Assembly (NCBI GenBank): GCA_017457215.1
Contig: JAFTHU010000019.1
Coordinates: 1-53,753 of the forward strand
DNA: 53,753 nt
Source of the DNA: Clostridia bacterium
Lineage (GTDB): Bacteria; Bacillota; Clostridia; Christensenellales; Borkfalkiaceae
Reading direction: 5' to 3'
Shown here: positions 17,989-25,870 of the stretch, piece by piece
How the letters are laid out: each line of letters begins with the position of its first letter
Numbering within the stretch: the first letter of the stretch is position 1
Program-made: the position numbers and the translations under genes
Notes under the pieces: generated by a model
The model's database searches: none
Told to the model about the DNA's origin: nothing
The model's input: the letters and a program-made list of their open reading frames with translations, nothing else

Positions 17989-18855
17989 TTATGAAAGCAA
18001 TCCACGGCGAATTGCATATCCTTCTAAATTATCCCTATCACTTACGACCAAGCCGTTAAACCCAAACGCTTCTATAAGCGTCGCTAATAAAACAGCCCCT
18101 CCAGAAAGTACGTCCGCACGACCCTGCGGCATACAAGGCAACGCCGCAATTTCTTCCACTGTCATTTCCGATAGCTTGTCCGCAAGTCTTTTTAACTGCA
18201 AAACCGGAATTTCCGTCCCCGTAATTTTTTTCGAATCGTAAACGGTCAATCCCAAATACTGCGCCGCAAGCGTCGTTGCCGTACCACCGATACCATAAAT
18301 GCAATGGGCGGGCGGTAATGCGCCGTATTCTTTCACCGCCGCTTTGGCACGCACCATCAACGCCTCTTTATTCCGTCCGTATAAATCTTTTAACCGTACT
18401 ACGCCTATATCCAAACTCTTTTTATAAAGAATTTTTCCATTGCTTTTTACTACGATTTCCGTACTTGCACCGCCAACGTCTATCACGCAGCCGTCTTGAT
18501 TGCCAAGCGCGCCCAGAATTCCAAGTTCCCCTTCTTCTTCACCCGAAAGCACCTCGATTTCCAAATCGCAAAGTTCTTTTACACGTTGCAAAAATTCCGT
18601 GCGATTTTCAGCTGTGCGAACCGCCGCCGTTGCAAAAGCAAAAACACGCTCTGCGCCCTCGTTTATCGCTTGCCGATAAAAAAGAGCAACGGCTTGCGCC
18701 GAACGCTCGATTGCAGCTGGTAAAAGACGGGGCGAACGGGCAAGCCCCTCCCCCAAGCGAGTGGTATGCAGGCTCTTATATAAAACTTTTCCGTCCGCCA
18801 CGAACATGAGGCGAACGGAATTTGAGCCGATGTCGATTACGGCAAATTTCTTCAT
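17989..18855 (-). CDS. Ppx/GppA phosphatase family protein (short form)
   Basis: A 288-residue member of the ASKHA-fold exopolyphosphatase/guanosine pentaphosphatase family. The N-terminal phosphate loop reads VIDIGSNSVRLM, the second loop DVGGASTEIV and the adenosine-type loop GIGGTATTLA, all intact. It ends after the two core domains, without the C-terminal HD-like half of the E. coli enzymes, like other short Bacillota and actinobacterial forms. It starts immediately after the divIC stop. The substrate, long-chain polyphosphate or pppGpp, cannot be decided from sequence. Confidence 0.88.
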   Translation of the reverse strand: MKKFAVIDIGSNSVRLMFVADGKVLYKSLHTTRLGEGLARSPRLLPAAIERSAQAVALFYRQAINEGAERVFAFATAAVRTAENRTEFLQRVKELCDLEIEVLSGEEEGELGILGALGNQDGCVIDVGGASTEIVVKSNGKILYKKSLDIGVVRLKDLYGRNKEALMVRAKAAVKEYGALPPAHCIYGIGGTATTLAAQYLGLTVYDSKKITGTEIPVLQLKRLADKLSEMTVEEIAALPCMPQGRADVLSGGAVLLATLIEAFGFNGLVVSDRDNLEGYAIRRGLLS

Positions 18856-19116
18856 TTATTTTTGATTTTCAAGCTCCTGTAATTTTTGGTAAGCCGCTTG
18901 CAAATATGCTTGCGTTTGATAATACTGCAACGAATCTTTATCTTCCTCTAATTGCTGTTCCAAACGCTCTACTTCAGCTTGAGCTTTTTCGATTTTCTTG
19001 TTTAATATCGCCATGGATATCCATTGGTAAATCAAAAAAGACAGCAAAAACACAAGCAACGCCGTTACCGCAGCGGTACACGCCGTTATGATTCTTCTCA
19101 TCTTGTCTTGTGTCAT
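18856..19116 (-). CDS. divIC: Septum formation initiator, FtsB/DivIC-like
   Basis: An 86-residue bitopic membrane protein: a short cytoplasmic N-terminus, one membrane helix (about residues 9-33) and an external coiled coil (about 36-80), the architecture of DivIC/FtsB, which joins FtsL and DivIB in the divisome. Sequence similarity in this family is low, so the call rests on architecture and on the YabP-YabQ-DivIC order known from Bacillus and Clostridia. It overlaps the yabQ stop by four bases and abuts ppx. Confidence 0.8.
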   Translation of the reverse strand: MTQDKMRRIITACTAAVTALLVFLLSFLIYQWISMAILNKKIEKAQAEVERLEQQLEEDKDSLQYYQTQAYLQAAYQKLQELENQK

Positions 19117-19493
19117 ATCTTATCCCCCGTTTTTGAGAGTTTTTTCTTACTTTGAATCTTTTTCACCAACTTAGTCGCTTTATTATAGCATACTTTTTCT
19201 AAAAATGCAACCATTCTTCGCAAAGTTTTTAAATATATTATTCCACCGATACCATAACCTATCCACATATAGAAACGAATTTCAGGGAATTTATTTCGAT
19301 ATGCAATCGCGATTGCGCAAGCGGAAAAACACAGAAAAAACAAAAGATCCAATACGAATCCTAATATTTTATTCTTTCCTTTTTCGCAACGAAAAAGCAA
19401 CCGAAACATTGCAAAAGGCTCGTACAATATGCCGCCTATCACACCCACGCCGACGCAAGTAAAAAACACGTTGAATTGCCCAACGGTATCCAT
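19113..19493 (-). CDS. yabQ: Spore cortex protein YabQ
   Basis: A 126-residue polytopic membrane protein with three or four hydrophobic segments and a very basic C-terminal tail (KLVKKIQSKKK). It matches YabQ in the start pattern FFTCVGVGVIGGILYEPF, length and position directly after yabP. In B. subtilis YabQ sits in the outer forespore membrane and is needed for cortex formation. Its presence is the best sign that the organism belongs to a spore-forming lineage. Confidence 0.85.
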   Translation of the reverse strand: MDTVGQFNVFFTCVGVGVIGGILYEPFAMFRLLFRCEKGKNKILGFVLDLLFFLCFSACAIAIAYRNKFPEIRFYMWIGYGIGGIIYLKTLRRMVAFLEKVCYNKATKLVKKIQSKKKLSKTGDKI

Positions 19494-19754
19494 CTATTTA
19501 AAAATCTTTGCGGCAAAATTCTTCCCGCCGTATTGAATTCCCGTTACCGTGCCCTCAGCTGTAAACGTCCCGACAGATTTAGAAAAACCTGTGATTTTCA
19601 AGCCCGAACCAATTACGTTCAACCGTCCACCGCCCAACAGCGACAACACGATTTTTACCTCGGAAAACGCGGTTACACTTTCCACCGCCGTTACGGTAAG
19701 CAATTTTCTTTGTTCTATATTAACGGTATGTTTTACATTTTGATTTTCTTGCAT
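19494..19754 (-). CDS. yabP: Sporulation protein YabP
   Basis: An 86-residue soluble protein of the YabP/YqfC family. The pattern of short beta strands around RKLLTVTAVESVTAFSE and the glycine-rich end of strand GGGRLNVIGSGLKI are typical. In B. subtilis it is made in the mother cell under sigma-E. Its stop directly abuts the yabQ start, indicating a single mRNA. The start follows AGGATAAACT. Its role in sporulation here is inferred from the family. Confidence 0.88.
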   Translation of the reverse strand: MQENQNVKHTVNIEQRKLLTVTAVESVTAFSEVKIVLSLLGGGRLNVIGSGLKITGFSKSVGTFTAEGTVTGIQYGGKNFAAKIFK

Positions 19755-19781
19755 AGTTTATCCTATGCGCAAAAATATCCG

Positions 19782-20630
19782 TTATGACAATTTTTTAAAT
19801 TTTTCCAAAAACGAATACTTTATTCCATCTTGTTTATATTCTGCAAGCGTATCTAGCTGTACGTTATGAATGCTTTGAAATATGTTATTTTCCACATTCG
19901 GATTCTCTTTTTTTAATTCGGCGATCAAAGCTTTTACTTTGCGCCGCGCGGAAAAACTATCCTCATCACCGCCCGTTATATTTTGCGTAAACTTACAAGC
20001 GCAAGCGATAAAATCCAATCCGTTGTATTCTTTCCAACGCAAAATATCGTTCTCTAAAATACAATACATAGGACGAATCAACTCCATTCCCTCGAAATTG
20101 GTGCTTGCGATTCGCGGCAACATCCCTTGCAGTTGTCCCCCATAAAGCATACCCATCACCGTCGTTTCGATAACGTCGCTTTTATGATGTCCCAACGCAA
20201 TTTTATTACATCCTAATTCTTTTGCCTTGGAATACAAATGTCCCCTACGCATTCTTGCGCATAAATAACAAGGAGATTCCGCCGCTGCCGAATCTGCCGC
20301 CGCAAATACGTCGCTCTCGAATATCGTAATCGGTATGTTTAACAATTTGGCATTCTCTTCGATTTTTTTTCGATTCACTTCGTTATAGCCAGGGTCCATC
20401 ACCAAAAAATGCAATGAAAACGGCACTTCGCTGTGGCGTTGAAGTTCTTGCATCAATTTTGCAAGCAACATACTGTCCTTCCCACCCGAAATGCATACCG
20501 CAATAGTATCCCCCGCCTGTATCAGCGCATATTTTTTTACCGCCAACACAAAAGGCGACCATATCGTTTTACGGTACGTCGTAATAATTGAACGCTCTAT
20601 TTGTTGATATTTTTCCAAGACTTTTGCCAT
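19782..20630 (-). CDS. TtcA-like tRNA thiolation / PP-loop ATPase
   Basis: Adenylating enzyme of the TtcA/TilS group, 282 residues. The PP-loop SGGKDS is at residues 48-53, the iron-sulfur ligand pair CYLC at 121-124 and further cysteines at 210 and 212 (ACAC), matching the three-cysteine pattern of TtcA, which makes 2-thiocytidine in tRNA. GHHKSDVIET is the second family signature. It has its own promoter and lies 27 bases upstream of yabP, so it may share the spore transcript. Bacillota often carry paralogues of unknown target in this family, hence no firm gene symbol. Confidence 0.88.
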   Translation of the reverse strand: MAKVLEKYQQIERSIITTYRKTIWSPFVLAVKKYALIQAGDTIAVCISGGKDSMLLAKLMQELQRHSEVPFSLHFLVMDPGYNEVNRKKIEENAKLLNIPITIFESDVFAAADSAAAESPCYLCARMRRGHLYSKAKELGCNKIALGHHKSDVIETTVMGMLYGGQLQGMLPRIASTNFEGMELIRPMYCILENDILRWKEYNGLDFIACACKFTQNITGGDEDSFSARRKVKALIAELKKENPNVENNIFQSIHNVQLDTLAEYKQDGIKYSFLEKFKKLS

Positions 20631-20662
20631 AACAATTCCGTCTTATCCCTTTCGATAACATC

Positions 20663-20691
20663 AGTATATCATATATTTTTTCAAAACGCAA
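20663..20691 (-). promoter_or_regulatory. Promoter of the ttcA-like gene
   Basis: TTGCGT (20686-20691) and TATACT (20663-20668) with 17 bases between them on the minus strand; the -35 overlaps the end of the MATE gene. A 5 bp inverted repeat (20643-20658) starts at the predicted transcription start. Confidence 0.6.
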
Positions 20692-22054
20692 GCGTTTTGC
20701 GAACATTTGTTTGTTTTACGGAAATATTTTTTTTCCGTTTTATAAAGATAAAAAACGCAGACAATAGGACCGCCGCCATTTCCGCAACCACAACGGAAGC
20801 CCAAATGCCGTCCACGCTTGGTTTCCAAAGCAAAGGCAAAGCGATTACCGCCGTTACCTGAAAAACAAGGGTACGCAAAAAGGAAATTAGCGCCGACGTC
20901 AAGCCATCGTTTAATGCCGTGAAAAAACCGGAGCTGAATATCACAAACCCAATAAACGGAAACGCAACTGAAAAAATACGAAATCCGTGTACCGTCATTT
21001 TTACAAGGTCATTATCGTAATTGACGAACAGTTTTGCAAGCGGTATTGCCAACAACTCCGCCGCTCCAAACATTAGCAATCCTCCAACGAGCAATATTCC
21101 GCAGCTCTTTTTCAAAATTCCTTTTAGTTCCGCGTGATTGCCTGCGCCGTTATGGTACCCAATCACGGGCGCTGTCCCTATGGAATACCCGATAAACGCC
21201 GCCGAAAAAATCATGCTGACGTACATCATTACGCCGTACGCCGCCACCCCATTTTCCCCTGCATATTCTAATAATTGCAAGTTATACAGCATTCCGACGA
21301 TGCTCATAGCAACGTTGCTCATAAACTCCGAAGAGCCGTTTGTACAAGCTTTTAAAATCGCTTTCCCTTCGAAGTTGGTCTTTCCCAACCGCAAAATACT
21401 CCCGTTCTTGCGAAAAAAATAAAAGATGGGTATCAAGCCGCCAACGCATTGACTTGCCGCCGTTGCAATCGCCGCCCCCGTAAGTTTGTATTCCACGGGC
21501 AACAATATCACCAACACCGCATCCAATACCATATTCGTAACGCCTGCCGCGATGATGACGAGCAACCCCAGCCGAGGTTTTTCCGCCGCGACAAAAAAGC
21601 TTTGGAATAAATATTGTAATACCAAAAACGGCAACGCCGCTAAAATAATTCTTCCATAAAGAACGCAATTTTCTAGAATTTTTCCCTCTGCCCCAAGCAA
21701 CTTTGCAATCGGACGAATAAAAACGATTCCCAAAACAGCAAACACAACGCCTAAAATGAAAGTTACGTATGTAAAAAGAGAAAAATAACGGTTTGCCGTT
21801 TCCAGTTTTCCCTCGCCAAGCGTATTTGCTACGATTGCCGTACCGCCCGACCCAAACATAAAGCCCACCGTGCCGAGTATCATCAAAAACGGCATAATCA
21901 GATTTACCGCTTTAAAGGGAATATCTCCTGCAAAATTAGAAACGAAAAAACCGTCCACCACTCCGTAAATGGAGGTGAAAATCATCATAGCAATCGACGG
22001 CAACGTAAATTTTAAAAGTTTTTTATAGGTGAAATGGTCGGAAAGCTGTATCAT
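20681..22054 (-). CDS. MATE family multidrug/sodium antiporter
   Basis: A 457-residue membrane protein with 12 predicted helices in two homologous halves, the MATE layout. The start LLKFTLPSIAMMIFTSIYGVVDGFF and the segment FGSGGTAIVANTLGEGK are typical of the DinF/NorM-like branch in gut Clostridia. These carriers exchange cationic drugs or metabolites for sodium or protons. Its start overlaps the stop of the cytidylate-kinase-like gene as ATGA, so the two are translationally coupled. The substrate is unknown. Confidence 0.9.
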   Translation of the reverse strand: MIQLSDHFTYKKLLKFTLPSIAMMIFTSIYGVVDGFFVSNFAGDIPFKAVNLIMPFLMILGTVGFMFGSGGTAIVANTLGEGKLETANRYFSLFTYVTFILGVVFAVLGIVFIRPIAKLLGAEGKILENCVLYGRIILAALPFLVLQYLFQSFFVAAEKPRLGLLVIIAAGVTNMVLDAVLVILLPVEYKLTGAAIATAASQCVGGLIPIFYFFRKNGSILRLGKTNFEGKAILKACTNGSSEFMSNVAMSIVGMLYNLQLLEYAGENGVAAYGVMMYVSMIFSAAFIGYSIGTAPVIGYHNGAGNHAELKGILKKSCGILLVGGLLMFGAAELLAIPLAKLFVNYDNDLVKMTVHGFRIFSVAFPFIGFVIFSSGFFTALNDGLTSALISFLRTLVFQVTAVIALPLLWKPSVDGIWASVVVAEMAAVLLSAFFIFIKRKKNISVKQTNVRKTLAF

Positions 22055-22671
22055 GCTTTACCTCCGAACCACCGTTTAATTAGTTCCCCAAGTGTAATCG
22101 TCAATTCCCCCATCGGCCAATCACCCGTATTTACCATCAGATGATAAGATTCCCGTTCGCCCCACGGCGTACCCGATAAAATCATACGTGTTTTCGCGCG
22201 AGTCTTATCGATTTCTTTCATCTTACGGCGGAGTTGCTTGCGCGTCAAATTTTCCCCCGCAGGCGCACGCTCTTCGCATCTTTTCAATTTGCTTTCTTCG
22301 TCCGCGTAAACGAAAATATTAAATGGGTTATATTCCCGTAAAATTACGTCGGCGTTTCTGCCTACGATTACAAAATCCTTACCTAAACCTGCAATTTTTT
22401 CAATCACACGTTTTTGTTCCAATAAAAGCTGTATTTTGCTCGCTTGTATATACGCCGACGAACCAAGCGTACCACGGAAAGAAATAGGCACGTTTCGCCA
22501 ACCGTGTTCGCTTAAATTTTCCTCTACATAACGAGAATCTAATCCACTGTTTTTTGCAACTGCAGAAACAATTTCGCTGTCATAATAATCATAGCCTAAA
22601 TATTCCGCAAGACGTTTTCCTAACTCTCGTCCACCTGAACCGAACTCGCGACTAATCGTAATGATTCTCAT
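22051..22671 (-). CDS. Cytidylate kinase-like family protein
   Basis: A 206-residue P-loop nucleoside-monophosphate kinase fold protein. The phosphate loop is SREFGSGGRELGKRLAEYLG, with the tyrosine-aspartate YYDSEIV following, as in the AAA_26/cytidylate-kinase-2 family; the LID-type region is Lys/Arg rich (RKQLRRKMKEIDKTRAKT). The ATG at 22671 is chosen because GAGGTGA lies six bases upstream; an in-frame ATG at 22701 would fall about 12 bases after the predicted transcription start with no ribosome binding site. It is co-translated with the MATE gene. True CMP kinase is a different, larger family member, so the substrate is open. Confidence 0.85.
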   Translation of the reverse strand: MRIITISREFGSGGRELGKRLAEYLGYDYYDSEIVSAVAKNSGLDSRYVEENLSEHGWRNVPISFRGTLGSSAYIQASKIQLLLEQKRVIEKIAGLGKDFVIVGRNADVILREYNPFNIFVYADEESKLKRCEERAPAGENLTRKQLRRKMKEIDKTRAKTRMILSGTPWGERESYHLMVNTGDWPMGELTITLGELIKRWFGGKA

Positions 22672-22719
22672 ATAAATCACCTCGTTACCGTTATTTTCCA
22701 TAGAAAAATAGGCTATTGT

Positions 22720-22748
22720 ATTATAATATTTTCTTCACCGCTTGTCAA
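22720..22748 (-). promoter_or_regulatory. Consensus promoter of the kinase-MATE operon
   Basis: Perfect TTGACA (22743-22748) and perfect TATAAT (22720-22725) with a 17-base spacer on the minus strand. Confidence 0.88.
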
Positions 22749-22763
22749 GGCTTTTTTTATGCA

Positions 22764-22797
22764 CAAAAAAAGCCGTAGCGATAAACCCGCAACGACT
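22764..22797 (-). terminator. Intrinsic terminator after the YihY pair
   Basis: A 10-position stem (22771-22780 with 22788-22797) with one mismatch and a 7-base loop, followed by seven T on the minus strand. Confidence 0.82.
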
Positions 22798-22804
22798 TTT
22801 TTGT

Positions 22805-23209
22805 CTATTTTTGCTTTAAACACATATAAAATAACTGCTTTCCGTACGGAACGGCAACCGTCAAACAGCCGTCCTTCAGCGAAAATTCTCTTCGTATCCT
22901 ATTATCCTCGAAAGCGGAAAAATATATGCACGATTTTTCTTCGTCATATTCATATTTCCCTTTTTGCTTTTTACCTTTCCCACCAAGTTCGCGGATATAA
23001 AAAACGTATTCGCCGTTTTTCTTCAATTCCAATTTCACATTTTGCAATTCCTGATTATATTCCGTCTGACCAAACCTTAAATCCTCACAGACATATACCC
23101 CTAAATACGGTTTGGCAATCTCTTGCAAACTACTTTCCCGCACTGTGGAAAAACAAAGAGCCAATCCCGCAACCCCCGCTAATAATGAACTTTTTAATCT
23201 ACTTTTCAT
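22805..23209 (-). CDS. Small secreted protein of unknown function
   Basis: A 134-residue protein with an N-terminal hydrophobic signal or anchor (about residues 7-22, SSLLAGVAGLALCFS) followed by a soluble domain rich in charged residues and predicted beta strands, such as NVKLELKKNGEYVFYIREL and KSCIYFSAFE. This resembles small lipocalin-like or DUF-type copper/heavy-metal-free beta domains only in general outline, and I do not recognise the family. The signal cysteine at residue 19 is not followed by a normal lipobox. Its start lies within the last 11 bases of the YihY-like gene, so it is translationally coupled to it, and a terminator follows. Confidence 0.65.
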   Translation of the reverse strand: MKSRLKSSLLAGVAGLALCFSTVRESSLQEIAKPYLGVYVCEDLRFGQTEYNQELQNVKLELKKNGEYVFYIRELGGKGKKQKGKYEYDEEKSCIYFSAFEDNRIRREFSLKDGCLTVAVPYGKQLFYMCLKQK

Positions 23210-24041
23210 TAGTTTCAGTTTGCGTAGTTAAACTTTTTTTATTCGCCCGTTTACGTTTTCTATCCTTGGTTATCCTTTCGCTGTTAAAAATAACCCCGAC
23301 GATAAACCCTATCATCAACACGTAAAGCCACAGCAAAAATACGATAATCGTCGAAAGCGCGCCGTAAAGCTTCCCCAGATTTCCAAACCGCAAATAAATG
23401 GAAAATCCTATCACGGAAATCAACCAGAAAGCTACGGTAAACGCCGCGCCACGAAAAAAGTTTTTGATTTGTATTTTATATGGACAAACATAGACGTTGA
23501 GTAGTAACGTCAACAAAAAAGCCAATACAATCAACAGGACATAGTCCACAACGTTACTCCAAAACCGTGAAATTATCCGCGAAAGCAGAAACGTTCCTAA
23601 CGCAGACGTAAGAACAAAAGACAATGCTAACAACATAATACATAGAAACAAGACGAAAGCCCCTAAACGCATTTTTATCCCTTGCCGTTTCCGATGCACG
23701 TTATAAATAATTTCTCCACTGCGCCGCATTTGATAAAAAAGATTTGTAGAGGAATACAACGTCGTAAGCAAAAGCACCACCGATACCCCCGCCGTCGCAT
23801 CCAACGCTTCCTTTTGCACGAAGTGCAATACGTCTTTTACAGAATCGAATACCGTTAAATTAATAAACCGTTCTATATCAATGGGCAATTTCCCTATCAA
23901 CAGAGTCAGCCAAAACGTCAGCGGCACGATAGAAGTAACAAGAAAAAAAACTAACGTGCCCGCAAGCGTCGTATATTTTTTAAGGTGGAGCAATTCATAT
24001 TTCTCTTTTGCGTAACGATACAGTTTTCGTATTCTTTCCAT
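23199..24041 (-). CDS. YihY/virulence factor BrkB family membrane protein
   Basis: A 280-residue integral membrane protein with about six hydrophobic segments, matching the YihY/BrkB (RNase BN-misnamed) family. Family features are an N-terminal amphipathic stretch, the segment LAGTLVFFLVTSIVPLTF, ASSTNLFYQMRRSGEIIY-like middle (here STNLFYQMRRSGEIIYNVHR) and the late segment YLRFGNLGKLYGALSTIIVF. The family function is not settled; transport roles have been proposed. The ribosome binding site is weak. It precedes and overlaps the small secreted protein gene. Confidence 0.87.
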   Translation of the reverse strand: MERIRKLYRYAKEKYELLHLKKYTTLAGTLVFFLVTSIVPLTFWLTLLIGKLPIDIERFINLTVFDSVKDVLHFVQKEALDATAGVSVVLLLTTLYSSTNLFYQMRRSGEIIYNVHRKRQGIKMRLGAFVLFLCIMLLALSFVLTSALGTFLLSRIISRFWSNVVDYVLLIVLAFLLTLLLNVYVCPYKIQIKNFFRGAAFTVAFWLISVIGFSIYLRFGNLGKLYGALSTIIVFLLWLYVLMIGFIVGVIFNSERITKDRKRKRANKKSLTTQTETNEK

Positions 24042-24081
24042 CGAAAGACAGTATGCGTATTCATTTGTTTTTTAGACGCTT

Positions 24082-24111
24082 AAAAAGCGGCAAGAAAACT
24101 CGCCGCTTTTT
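24082..24111. terminator. Terminator after the Cys/Asn-rich gene
   Basis: A 10 bp AAAAAGCGGC/GCCGCTTTTT stem with a 10-base loop, symmetrical, so it can work in either direction. On the minus strand it ends the Cys/Asn-rich transcript. Confidence 0.85.
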
Positions 24112-24134
24112 TATCTACCGTATTTCTATCCTTT

Positions 24135-24485
24135 TCAGTTATTACAACTGTTATTGCAGCAACCCGAACGTCTGCAACGATTTGACCAGCAACTCCGCGC
24201 AGACCCACGCCTAGCCAAATTATAACCGCAAAGCGTTACACAGCCGTAGTTATAACCATTGTTCGAAGTACCACCTAACGTATCGCAATCCGAAACGTTC
24301 GTCTCTGCATTCGTTGCATTACCGCAACCGCAACAACTATTCCAACTGCAACCGTTATTGCAACCGTTATTAAAAGAATTGCAGCTATTATAGTAATTGC
24401 AAGTATTGCAACCGTTCCACGTACGGATATTGCCACAACAATCGCGACAGATAAATTGATTAGACGTATTCCAAAGATTAAACAT
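24135..24485 (-). CDS. Cysteine- and asparagine-rich small protein
   Basis: A 116-residue protein of extreme composition: 19 cysteines and 26 asparagines, with many CC, NGC and NSC units, and a C-terminal half ending RRSGCCNNSCNN. No signal peptide or membrane segment is visible and no known fold is recognised. The gene stands alone with an AGAGG-like ribosome binding site and its own terminator, so it is likely real and not a chance frame. Such proteins in spore formers are often coat or crust components that cross-link by disulfides, and a CATATATTA box upstream (24530-24538) resembles a mother-cell sigma-K -10, but both points are inference. Confidence 0.68.
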   Translation of the reverse strand: MFNLWNTSNQFICRDCCGNIRTWNGCNTCNYYNSCNSFNNGCNNGCSWNSCCGCGNATNAETNVSDCDTLGGTSNNGYNYGCVTLCGYNLARRGSARSCWSNRCRRSGCCNNSCNN

Positions 24486-24560
24486 CGTACTTTTAAACCT
24501 CTTGTGTATTTGAGAAAAATCTCATACTATAATATATGTGTACGCAAGATTTTTTGGCAC

Positions 24561-24592
24561 AAAAAAACAGCAAGCCACTTTTTTGCTTGCCG
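24561..24592 (-). terminator. Intrinsic terminator after the Gfo/Idh gene
   Basis: An 8 bp stem including GCAAGC/GCTTGC (24570-24575 with 24585-24590), followed by seven T on the minus strand, 24 bases after the stop. Confidence 0.82.
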
Positions 24593-24616
24593 TTTTCTTG
24601 TCTTGAAAAAGTTTTA

Positions 24617-25687
24617 TCAGAATTTTACGGGTAACGGATTTTGTGCATGCGCCGTTTCAATTACGTTGATTACCATAGCGGATTGCCAAGGTTTCACGAC
24701 AAGTTCTGCTCCTTCCGTTAAAGCGTAATAAAGATTTTCGTATATCGTTGCCGTTCCTACGTCAAAAGGAGTACCGATATACTCCCCGTTTTCCTCGTGA
24801 ATGTTCAGCTTTTCGCCGCAATAGATGGGATTCCCTTCCTCATCTTGCAAAAACTCTTCGATAACGGGTCTTTCAGGATTTTCTTCGTCTACGATATATT
24901 TTACTGAATATTTACCTATCGTAGATTTCAACGTTCCGCGAGAACCCTGAATCTTCAACATATAATCGCTGTATGCGTCAATGGAGCTGATTTCAACGTC
25001 CACAAGAGGTTTGTTGGGCGCTGTCAATAAGATTTTTACATAATCTTCTGCGTCGCCGCTGGTAAGGGCAGTATCCAGCTTGGAATACACCACTTTCGTG
25101 TTTTTATCAAAGTCAAGGAAACCCAGTGCCATTGCAATTGGGTGCGGCCCAGTGTTATACGCACTGCCACCTACTTTTTTCTGCAACGTTTGCCAATCCC
25201 AACGACGTGCAAATCCGTTAAAATGAATGCTGATTTGTTTCACGTCGCCAAGCTTTCCTTCCTTTACCCAACGAAGCGCATCCAAATAATAAGGCGCCGT
25301 CTGCGTGTTTTGGAAAACAACCAACAGTACGCCGTTCTCTTCCGCCGTTTTCATCAACGTTTCACATTCAAACTGATTTCTACCAAAAGGTTTTTCAACC
25401 ATCACGTTTTTACCGTGTTCCAATAAGTCTTTCGTAATGGAATAGTGCTGATCGGAAAAAGATGCATTTACAACTACGTCCACGTCAAGATTGTACAATT
25501 CGCGGTAATCTGCAAGGGTTATACAACCGGGATAGATTTTTTCAGCTATCGAACGGCGGCGAGCGTCTTCCTCTACCACATATTTCACGTTAAAAAATAT
25601 GTTTTTATCCGAACGGTAATATCCACCGTGAATATCTTTGCCACTTCTTCCTTGCCCGATAATTGCAAGGTTAAGTTTCTTTATCAT
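24617..25687 (-). CDS. Gfo/Idh/MocA family oxidoreductase
   Basis: A 356-residue NAD(P)-dependent dehydrogenase of the Gfo/Idh/MocA family, which oxidises sugars, inositols or their derivatives. The Rossmann motif near the start reads IIGQGRSGKDIHGGYYRSD, and the family EKPFG signature follows at about residue 95-100 with its lysine. The C-terminal domain has the beta-sheet substrate part. A GGAGG site precedes the ATG. The gene is monocistronic with its own terminator and is divergent from an AraC-type regulator, which probably controls it. Substrate is unknown. Confidence 0.92.
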   Translation of the reverse strand: MIKKLNLAIIGQGRSGKDIHGGYYRSDKNIFFNVKYVVEEDARRRSIAEKIYPGCITLADYRELYNLDVDVVVNASFSDQHYSITKDLLEHGKNVMVEKPFGRNQFECETLMKTAEENGVLLVVFQNTQTAPYYLDALRWVKEGKLGDVKQISIHFNGFARRWDWQTLQKKVGGSAYNTGPHPIAMALGFLDFDKNTKVVYSKLDTALTSGDAEDYVKILLTAPNKPLVDVEISSIDAYSDYMLKIQGSRGTLKSTIGKYSVKYIVDEENPERPVIEEFLQDEEGNPIYCGEKLNIHEENGEYIGTPFDVGTATIYENLYYALTEGAELVVKPWQSAMVINVIETAHAQNPLPVKF

Positions 25688-25732
25688 ATAAACAAATCCT
25701 CCTAATAACGGTATTCCCGTTCATTCTATAAT

Positions 25733-25760
25733 AGTATATCATAAAATAAAATATTGTAAA
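25733..25760 (-). promoter_or_regulatory. Promoter of the Gfo/Idh gene
   Basis: TTTACA (25755-25760) and TATACT (25733-25738) with a 16-base spacer on the minus strand. A 5 bp inverted repeat, AACGG/CCGTT (25707-25721), lies just after the predicted start. Confidence 0.65.
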
Positions 25761-25779
25761 TAAGCATTTCTACTTATTT
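25758..25779. promoter_or_regulatory. Inverted repeat, candidate AraC-regulator operator
   Basis: AAATAAG, eight bases, CTTATTT. It overlaps the upstream edge of the Gfo/Idh -35 and lies between the two divergent genes, a good place for an activator or repressor site. Confidence 0.45.
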
Positions 25780-25823
25780 ATATTAACAAAATTAAACTTT
25801 TTTCTGTTGTTTTCTCTTTTTAT

Positions 25824-25852
25824 TTGCAAAAGCCTCGCATTTGTGATAAACT
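25824..25852 (+). promoter_or_regulatory. Promoter of the AraC-type regulator
   Basis: TTGCAA (25824-25829) and TAAACT (25847-25852) with a 17-base spacer. The predicted start gives a leader of only about ten bases, with GAGGG as ribosome binding site. Confidence 0.5.
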
Positions 25853-25870
25853 GTAACAGAGGGCGAATTT

